Of a stretch of 11,247 nt of DNA, positions 1-5,201 are shown one piece after another; position 1 is the first letter of the stretch; every line of letters starts with the position of its first letter. The position numbers and the translations under genes are program-made. The notes under the pieces were generated by a model that was not told the DNA's origin, searched no databases, and saw only the letters and a program-made list of their open reading frames with translations. The stretch is from Phycisphaerae bacterium (lineage in GTDB: Bacteria; Planctomycetota; Phycisphaerae; Tepidisphaerales; Tepidisphaeraceae), in NCBI GenBank assembly GCA_014380825.1, contig JACMJD010000508.1, positions 1 to 11,247 of the forward strand, written 5' to 3'.

Positions 1-103
1 ATGGCTGCGCGAAGGCAAGCTGGACAACGTCGCCGGCGGCGAGCCGGGGATTAACGAAGCCGACCTGGCGTCATTCCTGAACGCCGATCTGAGCTCGAAG
101 TGA
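1..103 (+). CDS. C-terminal fragment of a possible excisionase-like (HTH_17) DNA-binding protein
   Basis: The window opens inside a reading frame (frame 2) that ends at TGA 101-103. It leaves 33 readable residues, beginning WLREGKLDNV and ending FLNADLSSK. The pattern 'WLREGKL - small Gly-rich turn - I.EADL..FL' resembles the second half of excisionase/MerR-like helix-turn-helix domains, where 'LREGKLPAxRVGGR...I.xxDLxxFL' is typical. The stretch is short and its Gly-rich turn is not canonical (AGGEPG instead of VGGR), so the family call is tentative. That it is coding is better supported, because the frame is open to the window edge and has normal amino-acid composition. The start and most of the protein lie outside the window. 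A large palindrome begins about 30 bases after the stop. Confidence 0.4.
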   Translation, partial: WLREGKLDNVAGGEPGINEADLASFLNADLSSK

Positions 104-134
104 TCAGAACGAAACGCGCGAACAGCGAGACAGT

Positions 135-216
135 GTCATCCTGAACGCAGTGAAGGATCTCGGGAGGTGAGTGACGTCCACTCCAACCCGAGATCCTTCA
201 CTTCGTTCAGGATGAC
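135..216. repeat. Palindromic intergenic repeat R1 (30-bp arms)
   Basis: The left arm (135-164, beginning GTCATCCTGAACG) and right arm (187-216, ending CGTTCAGGATGAC) are reverse complements over 30 bases with one mismatch, separated by a 22-base loop. The repeat lies between the stops of two convergent genes, 31 bases after one and 39 bases after the other. Transcribed from either strand it would form a long hairpin and could serve as a two-way 3' end, but there is no clear T-run. The arm core 'GTCATCC...GAAGTGAAGGATCT' resembles a dispersed repeat found in many bacterial genomes (from memory) and is related to the palindrome at 2380-2465. Confidence 0.85.
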
Positions 217-255
217 GACTCTTCTGCGACGACAATCAGCGTCGTCGGCACCCGC

Positions 256-1314
256 TCAATCGCACTTGTCGTGTCTATCGTCCTTGTCGTGTTTGTCGTG
301 CTTCACGTTCTTGTCATGCTTGTCATGCTTCGGCTGTTTCTTTGGCTTCTTGTGTTTCTTGTGCTTGTCCTTCTTCGGATGCTTCACGGGTTTCGTATTT
401 AGTGGCGGTGAAGCAACCGGCGGCGTAACCGGCGGTGTAACAGGCGGTGTAACAGGCGGTGTAACAGGCGGCGTAATCGGCGGAGTGACCGGTGGGGTCA
501 CTGGCGGTGTCACCGTATCCGTGTTCTGAATCGCATTAACGCCTTCGCCGCCGTCGAGGATGTCGTTGGCTGCGCTGCCGATGAGCGAGTCGTCACCCGT
601 GCCGCCGAACAGTTGATTCGTGCCGGCATCCGACTGGAGCGTGTCGTTACCATCGCCGGCGTCGAGGGTGTCATTTCCGTCGCCGCCAAGCAGACGATCG
701 TCACCTGCGAGCGAATGCAAGCTGTCGTTGCCCGCCCCGCCGTCCATGATGTCGTTGCCTGCGCCGGCCTCCAGCAGGTCGTCTCCTGCGCCGCCGGCGA
801 TCGTGTTGTTGCCGTTGAATGCGTCGATCGCGTCGCGCCCGGCTCCGCCGTCGATCCAATCGGCGCCGTCGCCGGTCACAATATTGTCATTTCCATCGCC
901 GCCCGTGACCGAGGTCAGGGTTCCGCCGGCGTCGTGAATGATGTCGTCGCCGGCGTTGCCGTCAATGACGTCTCGTTCCATGCCGGCTTCGATCGAGTCG
1001 TTTCCATCACCGCCGATCATGTAGACCAGGATATTGCCGAGCCCGCCGCGCACTTCATCGACGCGAAGCGTGTCGTTCCCGCTGTTGCCGCGAATGACGA
1101 TGCGCTTGACATCCGCCAGAGTGAAAAACTGCGGCGCGCCTGCATTGATGTTGACCTGCACCTGATCGCCGGTGACGTTGCGGCTGACAACGATCGTGTC
1201 ATCCACGTTATCGTCGCCGCTCACGCGCAACGTTCCATCAAGTAGCGCTGCACTGGCAAGCAGGCGGCGTGTCTCAAGCTGCTCGAACAATCTACGAAAA
1301 GCCGGCGACGACAT
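256..1314 (-). CDS. RTX calcium-binding repeat protein with TPPV linker and Lys/His-rich tail
   Basis: This 352-residue protein is a probable exported or surface calcium-binding beta-roll protein. Residues 13-20 (LETRRLLA) match the LEPR-XLL N-terminal motif known from planctomycetes. A beta-strand-rich region (about 25-95) follows, then GGxGxDxLx-type RTX nonapeptides (about 100-262, for example GGDGNDTLDAGDGNDTL), which in this family bind Ca2+ between turns. Residues 267-300 form a Thr-Pro-Pro-Val repeat linker. The final ~45 residues are a strongly basic tail rich in Lys and His (HDKHDK units) with one Cys second from the end. The start at 1314 is chosen because GGAGGG (1326-1321) sits 6 bases upstream; an upstream in-frame start at 1368 lacks this support. 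It is a paralogue of the next minus-strand gene upstream. No secretion genes are visible, and the substrate or partner is unknown. Confidence 0.85.
   Translation of the reverse strand: MSSPAFRRLFEQLETRRLLASAALLDGTLRVSGDDNVDDTIVVSRNVTGDQVQVNINAGAPQFFTLADVKRIVIRGNSGNDTLRVDEVRGGLGNILVYMIGGDGNDSIEAGMERDVIDGNAGDDIIHDAGGTLTSVTGGDGNDNIVTGDGADWIDGGAGRDAIDAFNGNNTIAGGAGDDLLEAGAGNDIMDGGAGNDSLHSLAGDDRLLGGDGNDTLDAGDGNDTLQSDAGTNQLFGGTGDDSLIGSAANDILDGGEGVNAIQNTDTVTPPVTPPVTPPITPPVTPPVTPPVTPPVTPPVASPPLNTKPVKHPKKDKHKKHKKPKKQPKHDKHDKNVKHDKHDKDDRHDKCD
419..514. repeat. 12-bp tandem repeat (8 units) coding for TPPV
   Basis: Eight consecutive 12-base units based on GGCGGTGTAACA run from 419 to 514. Units at 431-442, 443-454 and 455-466 are identical; the outer units diverge, for example GGCGGAGTGACC and GGTGGGGTCACT. 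Read on the minus strand they encode the Thr-Pro-Pro-Val linker of the RTX protein. Identical central units flanked by diverged ones suggest recent expansion in the middle by slippage or unequal exchange. Confidence 0.9.
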
Positions 1315-1320
1315 GTTGGT

Positions 1321-1326
1321 CCCTCC
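1321..1326 (-). promoter_or_regulatory. Shine-Dalgarno site fixing the first RTX gene's start
   Basis: On the minus strand GGAGGG lies 6 bases before the ATG at 1314-1312. This favours that start over the longer frame beginning at 1368 and aligns the protein start with that of the paralogue (MSSPAF versus MSPAF). Confidence 0.7.
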
Positions 1327-1359
1327 GAGAGTAGGTGAGACCTCCATGTCACAGTTCGA

Positions 1360-1387
1360 TCGCGCCACAACACATGATGTGGCGCGA
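1360..1387. repeat. Small inverted repeat between the two RTX genes
   Basis: Ten-base perfect arms TCGCGCCACA (1360-1369) and TGTGGCGCGA (1378-1387) surround an 8-base loop. They lie in the 137-base gap after the stop of the second RTX gene (1452) and before the first RTX start (1314). The hairpin could end or slow the upstream transcript, or be an operator for the downstream gene. No T-run follows it on the minus strand, so a standard intrinsic terminator is not supported. Confidence 0.5.
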
Positions 1388-1451
1388 ATCCGTCCAGATG
1401 TGAAACAACTCGAATTGTCAGTCCAGAGTGCCGCGAATGCGGCGCGTTTCC

Positions 1452-2246
1452 TTACCTATCGGTATCACGAATGGTGTTATCGCCGTTACCGCCATCAATC
1501 AGGTCGGCCGCGGCGCTGCCGGTGAGCGTGTCATCGCCTTCGCCACCGAAGAGTTGATCGTCGCCGCGTCCGGCGCGAAGGCGGTCGTTGCCATCGCCGG
1601 CTTCGAGCGTGTCATTGCCGGCGCCGCCCCACAGGCGATCGTTGCCGCCGTTTGAAATCAGCTTGTCGTTCCCGCGTCCGCCGTCGAGGAAATCATTGCC
1701 GGAGCCCGAGCCGAGCCAATCGTCTCCCAGTCCGCCCCAGATCACGTTGCGGCCGCTAAAGGCGTCGAGGAAATCGTTGCCGCGTCCGCCGGAAATCCAG
1801 TCATTGCCGTCGCCGGTGACGATGTTGTCGATCCCGTCGCCGCCGTCGACCCAGTTGTTTCCGCCGGCGTCGGTGATCTGATCGTCCCCGCGCCCGCCGC
1901 TGATGAAGTTGCGCTCCAGACCGGCGTTGATGATGTCTTTGCCTTCGCCACCGTCGAGATAAACGAGGATTTTCCCGAATCCGCCGCGCGATTCGTCGAT
2001 CGTCAGCGTGTCGTCGCCGTTGCGTCCGCTGACGATGATTCGCCGGACGTCCGCCAGCGTGAAGAACTGCGCCGCCTCAAGGTCGAGGTTGACCTGCACC
2101 TGATCGCCGGCGTCGCTCGGACTGACGATGATGGTGTTGTCCGTATCCGCGTCACCCGCGACGCGCAGCGTGTGGCCGCGCAGCGTAGCGCTGAGTAACC
2201 GGCGGGCTTCGAGCGATTCGATCGACTTCATGAAAGCGGGTGACAT
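1452..2246 (-). CDS. RTX calcium-binding repeat protein (short paralogue)
   Basis: This 264-residue protein is built like its minus-strand downstream neighbour: MSPAF start, LEPR-XLL-like motif LEARRLLS (12-19), a beta-rich segment containing GDQVQVNL and QFFTLADVRRI (about 25-90), then RTX nonapeptides (about 98-258, for example GGAGNDTLEAGDGNDRL). It stops at DTIRDTDR-like sequence, exactly where the paralogue continues into its TPPV linker and basic tail. The two genes are therefore a tandem duplication that differs by gain or loss of the tail. The start is supported by AGAGGAG (2260-2254), 7 bases before the ATG. The RTX Asp residues predict calcium-dependent folding outside the cytoplasm. 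There is no obvious hydrophobic signal-peptide core, so the export route is unclear. Confidence 0.85.
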   Translation of the reverse strand: MSPAFMKSIESLEARRLLSATLRGHTLRVAGDADTDNTIIVSPSDAGDQVQVNLDLEAAQFFTLADVRRIIVSGRNGDDTLTIDESRGGFGKILVYLDGGEGKDIINAGLERNFISGGRGDDQITDAGGNNWVDGGDGIDNIVTGDGNDWISGGRGNDFLDAFSGRNVIWGGLGDDWLGSGSGNDFLDGGRGNDKLISNGGNDRLWGGAGNDTLEAGDGNDRLRAGRGDDQLFGGEGDDTLTGSAAADLIDGGNGDNTIRDTDR

Positions 2247-2253
2247 TGAAATT

Positions 2254-2260
2254 CTCCTCT
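2254..2260 (-). promoter_or_regulatory. Shine-Dalgarno site of the second RTX gene
   Basis: AGAGGAG on the minus strand, 7 bases upstream of the ATG at 2246-2244, is a good ribosome binding site and fixes the start. Confidence 0.65.
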
Positions 2261-2379
2261 GCCGTGTGTCGTGCGGCTGTATCTTCCGTTGTCCCGTCAG
2301 GAATCACAACGAGAAAAACGCGGCAGTATTGTTGTGAAAATGGGGGAGATTTCAGGCTAGCGCCGTCGCTGCCGAAAGC

Positions 2380-2465
2380 ACTGTCATGCAGAGCGGTACT
2401 CCGCGAAGCATCTGGCCTGCCGTGTCGAGCTAGATCCTTCGCGGAGTACCGCGCTGGATGACAGT
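2380..2465. repeat. Palindromic intergenic repeat R2 (34-bp arms)
   Basis: The left arm (2380-2413, beginning ACTGTCATGCAG) and right arm (2432-2465, ending CTGGATGACAGT) are reverse complements over 34 bases with three mismatches, around an 18-base loop. The repeat lies about 27 bases past the thiD stop, in the 246-base gap between thiD and the second RTX gene, both on the minus strand. The rest of that gap (2261-2379, 2466-2492) shows nothing I can name. Its outer and inner arm ends (TGTCATCC..., GAAGGATCT) match those of the palindrome at 135-216, so both belong to one repeat superfamily. Confidence 0.85.
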
Positions 2466-2492
2466 CTTCGGTGAATCGTGGCTATCTTCGCG

Positions 2493-3293
2493 CTACTTCT
2501 TCTTCGGCGCAAAGGCCAGCACGTTGACGGGCGTGGTCCCACGCCCCTGGCCGTCGCCGTACTGGATCGCCATGGTGACCAGCTGCTTGGCCTGGTCGAT
2601 CGCGTCGACCACGCTCAGGCGGTTCGCCAGCCCCGCGGTGATGGCGGCGGAGAACGCGCAGCCGCTGCCATGCGTCTTCTCCACCGGCTGCTTCTTGGCG
2701 GCGAATTCCAGGAATTCGCGGCCGTCGAAGAAGACGTCGACCACCTGATCGCCGGCGTCGATCCCTTTGACGATGACCGCGTTTGCCCCGCTATCGACCA
2801 ACCGACGCGCCGCATCCCGCGCGGCGGCGGTGGTCGTCAGCGCGCGAATGTCGGTTCCGGTCAGCTTGGCCGTCTCGTGAAGATTGGGTGTGACAACCGT
2901 CGCCAGGGAGAACAACTTTTTCCGCATCAGCTCGATCGCATCCGCTTCGAGCAGGCTCGATCCGGACTTGCTCACCATCACCGGATCGCAAACGTAAGGC
3001 TGAAGCTTATTCCGCGTGATGCAGTCTTCCACCGCTTCGATCACGCCGCGGCTGCTGAGCATCCCGGTCTTGCACGCATCCGCCTGGATGTCGGTGACGA
3101 CCGTATCGATCTGTCGGCGGACCAGCTCCGGCGCAATCTCCAGCGAATCCTTCACGCCCATCGTGTTCTGCACGGTGACCGACGTGATCACACTCATCCC
3201 GTACACGCCGAGGACGGAAAAGGTTTTGATGTCCGCCTGGATGCCCGCCCCGCCGGAAGGGTCGGAGCCGCCGATGGTGAGCGCTGTTTTCAT
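2493..3293 (-). CDS. thiD: Hydroxymethylpyrimidine/phosphomethylpyrimidine kinase
   Basis: This 266-residue ribokinase-fold enzyme phosphorylates 4-amino-5-hydroxymethyl-2-methylpyrimidine (HMP) and then HMP-phosphate to the diphosphate used in thiamine synthesis; it is cytoplasmic. Visible motifs are [10 protein letters not shown] (residues 8-17), [30 protein letters not shown] (about 102-114), TPNLHE (about 135-140) and the C-terminal [10 protein letters not shown] (207-216), whose Cys212 sits at the catalytic cysteine position of ThiD. The length equals the usual ThiD length. The ATG at 3293 is chosen because [15 protein letters not shown] is the normal family start; a frame reaching back to 3410 would only translate the repeat upstream. 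No good ribosome site is visible. Some ThiD-family enzymes also phosphorylate pyridoxine/pyridoxal, which cannot be excluded. The gene is divergent from the kynurenine genes. Confidence 0.92.
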   Translation of the reverse strand: MKTALTIGGSDPSGGAGIQADIKTFSVLGVYGMSVITSVTVQNTMGVKDSLEIAPELVRRQIDTVVTDIQADACKTGMLSSRGVIEAVEDCITRNKLQPYVCDPVMVSKSGSSLLEADAIELMRKKLFSLATVVTPNLHETAKLTGTDIRALTTTAAARDAARRLVDSGANAVIVKGIDAGDQVVDVFFDGREFLEFAAKKQPVEKTHGSGCAFSAAITAGLANRLSVVDAIDQAKQLVTMAIQYGDGQGRGTTPVNVLAFAPKKK

Positions 3294-3342
3294 GGTCGCG
3301 TGGGAATGTACGGGGACGATGACAACGTGACAAGCGAAGGCA

Positions 3343-3418
3343 GGATGAGGAGGTGGGGAGGTGAGGAGGTGTAGAGGTGAAATGAATTCATCACCTCCCC
3401 ACCTCGTCACCTCCCCAC
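3343..3418. repeat. Imperfect GGTGGGGAGGTGA palindrome (R3) in the divergent gap
   Basis: A purine-rich left half (GATGAGGAGGTGGGGAGGTG, then GAGGTGTAGAGGTGA) meets a pyrimidine-rich right half (TCACCTCCCCACCTCGTCAC, then CTCCCCACC) at a perfect ATGAATTCAT centre (about 3382-3391). Within each half the GAGGTG unit repeats, so the sequence is at once a tandem repeat and an imperfect palindrome. It occupies much of the 185-base gap between the divergent thiD and 3-hydroxyanthranilate dioxygenase genes. The boundaries are approximate. Strand-asymmetric mirror-like sequence of this kind can form hairpins or triplex DNA. Confidence 0.65.
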
Positions 3419-3426
3419 CCGCTACC

Positions 3427-3456
3427 TTGTCATCTGCAATCTCGGCGCGATACGAT
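3427..3456 (+). promoter_or_regulatory. Possible sigma70-type promoter for the kynurenine operon
   Basis: TTGTCA (3427-3432, 5 of 6 match to TTGACA) and TACGAT (3451-3456, 4 of 6 match to TATAAT) are separated by 18 bases. They lie just downstream of the GGTG-rich palindrome and just upstream of the ribosome binding site at 3465. The match is moderate and planctomycete promoter consensus is poorly known, so this is a candidate only. Confidence 0.3.
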
Positions 3457-3464
3457 CAGTCAAC

Positions 3465-3470
3465 GGAGGT
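3465..3470 (+). promoter_or_regulatory. Shine-Dalgarno site of the 3-hydroxyanthranilate dioxygenase gene
   Basis: GGAGGT lies 8 bases before the ATG at 3479. It is the only strong ribosome binding site seen in front of the five kynurenine genes, which fits the downstream cistrons depending on coupled translation. Confidence 0.7.
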
Positions 3471-3478
3471 CAGCAACC

Positions 3479-4060
3479 ATGTCCCCCACCACCGACACCA
3501 AAACGCTCCCGCCGATCGATCTCATGAAATGGATCGAGCAGCACCGCCACGAGATGAAGCCGCCGGTGAGCAACAAATATCTGTACGATGGTGAAGACTT
3601 CTTCGTGATGATCATCAACGGCCCGAACGCGCGGAACGATTTTCACGTGACGAATTCCGAAGAGTTCTTCTATCAGCTCAAGGGCGACATCGTCGTCCGC
3701 ATCGTCGAGGACGGAAAGATCAAGGACGTGATCGTCCGCGAGGGCAACACGTTCTTTGTTCCCGGCAACGTGCCGCATTCCCCGACGCGCCCGCCGGGCA
3801 CGCTGGGATTGGTGATCGAGCGCCGCCGTCCACCGGGCGAGATGGAGCATTTGCAGTTCTATTGCGATAACTGCGACCAGCTTGTTTACGACTTGGAATT
3901 CGACTGCAAGGACATTGTCAAGCATTTCGCGCAAGCGATGGAAGATTTCTGGGCCGACCCGGAAGCCAGCACGTGCAAGAACTGCGGGACGAGGGTGACG
4001 AAACCGAAGCCGATCAAGCGCATTCAGTTTGAACCCGCAGTAAAAATCGAACGCGAATGA
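3479..4060 (+). CDS. nbaC: 3-hydroxyanthranilate 3,4-dioxygenase
   Basis: This 193-residue cupin-fold, Fe(II)-dependent ring-cleaving dioxygenase converts 3-hydroxyanthranilate and O2 to 2-amino-3-carboxymuconate semialdehyde (ACMS). The metal triad is visible as His56, Glu62 and His100 (NDFHVTNSEEFF and VPGNVPHSPTRP), matching His51/Glu57/His95 of the Cupriavidus enzyme. Arg52 and Arg104 fit the substrate-binding arginines. The C-terminal rubredoxin-like iron site of bacterial forms is intact: Cys129, Cys132, Cys166 and Cys169 (CDNC and CKNC). The start is fixed by GGAGGT 8 bases upstream. It is the first gene of the kynurenine set. A near-perfect 28-bp hairpin begins at the base after its stop and fills most of the gap to the next gene. 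Confidence is high from motifs and neighbours together. Confidence 0.95.
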   Translation: MSPTTDTKTLPPIDLMKWIEQHRHEMKPPVSNKYLYDGEDFFVMIINGPNARNDFHVTNSEEFFYQLKGDIVVRIVEDGKIKDVIVREGNTFFVPGNVPHSPTRPPGTLGLVIERRRPPGEMEHLQFYCDNCDQLVYDLEFDCKDIVKHFAQAMEDFWADPEASTCKNCGTRVTKPKPIKRIQFEPAVKIERE

Positions 4061-4120
4061 TTCGTGTAGCCCCGCCGCTTGCGGCGGGCTCACCCGCCGC
4101 AAGCGGCGAGGCTACACGAA
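4061..4120. repeat. Hairpin repeat R4 directly after the dioxygenase stop (28-bp arms)
   Basis: The left arm (4061-4088, TTCGTGTAGCCCCGCCGC...) and right arm (4093-4120, ...GGCGAGGCTACACGAA) pair over 28 bases with one mismatch and a 4-base loop CTCA. The repeat starts at the first base after TGA 4058-4060 and ends 22 bases before the next ATG (4143), so it accounts for most of the 82-base gap. There is no T-run, so full termination is uncertain. It may stabilise the upstream mRNA or attenuate downstream genes. The sequence looks like a dispersed repeat rather than gene-specific regulation. Confidence 0.88.
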
Positions 4121-4142
4121 GTGCGGTATCATCACGCAGCGA

Positions 4143-5201
4143 ATGAACACCGTTCGAAAGATCGATCTTCATACCCACATCCTCCCACCCAAGTGGACCG
4201 ACCTGCGCGAAAAGTTCGGCGGCGATCGCTGGGTTCGCCTCGAAGAAATTGATCCGTGCTCCGCTCGGATGATGGTGGGCGACCGGCACTTCCGCGACAT
4301 CAAACACAACTGCTGGGACCCGCTGGTTCGCATCGACGATTGCGACAAATGCGGCGTCGCGATGCAGGTGCTTTCGACTGTGCCGGTGATGTTCAGCTAC
4401 TGGGCCAAGCCGGATCAGGCGCTGCATTTGTCGCAGATTTTGAATGATCACATTTCTGGAATCGTTCGACAGCATCCGACACGGTTCGCCGGGCTGGGCA
4501 CGGTGCCGATGCAATCGCCGTCGCATGCGATCAAGGAGCTTGAACGCTGCGTGCGCGACTTAAACCTTTCCGGCATCGAGATCGGCACGAACGTGAACGG
4601 CGTGAATCTCGACGATCCGGGCGTGTTCGACGTGTTAGCCGCAGCCCAAGATCTGAACGCGGCCGTCTTCGTTCATCCGTGGGAAATGCTCGGCAAAGAT
4701 CGCATGAGCAAATACTGGCTGCCTTGGCTGGTCGGAATGCCGGCGGAAACATCGCTGGCGATTTGCAGCGTGATCTTCTCCGGCGTGCTGGAGCGCCTCC
4801 CCAAGCTCCGCATCTGCTTCGCCCACGGCGGCGGCGCGTTCCCCTTCACGATCGGCCGAATCTGTCACGGGTACAAGACTCGGCCGGATCTCTGCGCCGT
4901 CGACAACGATGTCGATCCACGCAGATATGTCGGCAAGTTTTATCTCGATTCGCTCGTTCACGATGCGGACGCGTTGCGTTACCTGATCAACCTGATGGGC
5001 GACAATCGCATTGCCATGGGTTCCGATTATCCTTTCCCGCTCGGCGAAGAGTGCCCGGGGCAGTTGATCGAGCAGATGGAACTTTCGCCGGCGACGAAGG
5101 AACAATTGCTCTCTCGAACCGCGCTGGAGTTTCTGAACCGTGGCATGGGCGTCTCGCCCGTGCGTCCCGAGAACGCGGGCGAGACGCCCACGCCACGATA
5201 A
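4143..5201 (+). CDS. nbaD: 2-amino-3-carboxymuconate-6-semialdehyde decarboxylase (ACMSD)
   Basis: This zinc-dependent amidohydrolase-fold enzyme of 352 residues removes CO2 from ACMS, giving 2-aminomuconate semialdehyde and diverting carbon from spontaneous quinolinate formation. The motifs are complete: His10 and His12 (KIDLHTHILP), Arg51 (HFRDI), His178 (VFVHPWEM), His228 (FAHGGGAFPF), Arg239 and Asp295 (MGSDYPFPLGE). These correspond to the zinc ligands, catalytic His and substrate arginines of the Pseudomonas and human enzymes. The family normally ends near residue 333 (TALEFLNR); here about 20 more residues (GMGVSPV...AGETPTPR) are encoded by a 59-bp palindromic repeat. The product is the substrate of no other enzyme in the window. 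The stop TAA shares its last A with the ATG of kynU, so translation is probably coupled. No clear Shine-Dalgarno precedes the start. Confidence 0.94.
   Translation: MNTVRKIDLHTHILPPKWTDLREKFGGDRWVRLEEIDPCSARMMVGDRHFRDIKHNCWDPLVRIDDCDKCGVAMQVLSTVPVMFSYWAKPDQALHLSQILNDHISGIVRQHPTRFAGLGTVPMQSPSHAIKELERCVRDLNLSGIEIGTNVNGVNLDDPGVFDVLAAAQDLNAAVFVHPWEMLGKDRMSKYWLPWLVGMPAETSLAICSVIFSGVLERLPKLRICFAHGGGAFPFTIGRICHGYKTRPDLCAVDNDVDPRRYVGKFYLDSLVHDADALRYLINLMGDNRIAMGSDYPFPLGEECPGQLIEQMELSPATKEQLLSRTALEFLNRGMGVSPVRPENAGETPTPR
5139..5197. repeat. 59-bp palindromic repeat R5, copy a, coding for the ACMSD tail
   Basis: 24-base arms CGTGGCATGGGCGTCTCGCC.. (5139-5162) and ..GGCGAGACGCCCACGCCACG (5174-5197) pair with two mismatches around an 11-base loop. 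The element is open in the reading frame of the ACMSD gene and supplies its last residues. The stop TAA begins one base past it (5199), and the kynU ATG starts at 5201. The second copy, at 6479-6537, has identical arms and a loop differing at 4 of 11 positions. Confidence 0.9.

Noticed and set aside
135..216. Intrinsic terminator, or CRISPR repeats, at the large palindromes
   Set aside because: No T-run follows the hairpins and no regularly spaced repeat-spacer pattern exists; they are called palindromic repeats only.
613..1245. Long plus-strand open frames opposite the RTX genes (also 1588-1881)
   Set aside because: They mirror the Gly/Asp-rich RTX codons on the other strand, have repetitive Val/Ala or Ser/Pro composition, no ribosome site and no recognisable domain.
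2478..3374. 298-codon plus-strand open frame opposite thiD
   Set aside because: The minus-strand frame has complete ThiD motifs; the plus frame is an antisense shadow rich in Arg, His and Asp.
3294..3410. N-terminal extension of ThiD to 3410
   Set aside because: It would translate the GGTG palindrome and give 39 residues unlike any ThiD; the family start [15 protein letters not shown] is at 3293.
4679..5200. Upstream extension of the kynureninase frame into the ACMSD gene
   Set aside because: The extension is the +2 frame of the well-conserved ACMSD gene; normal kynureninase N-terminal sequence begins at ATG 5201.
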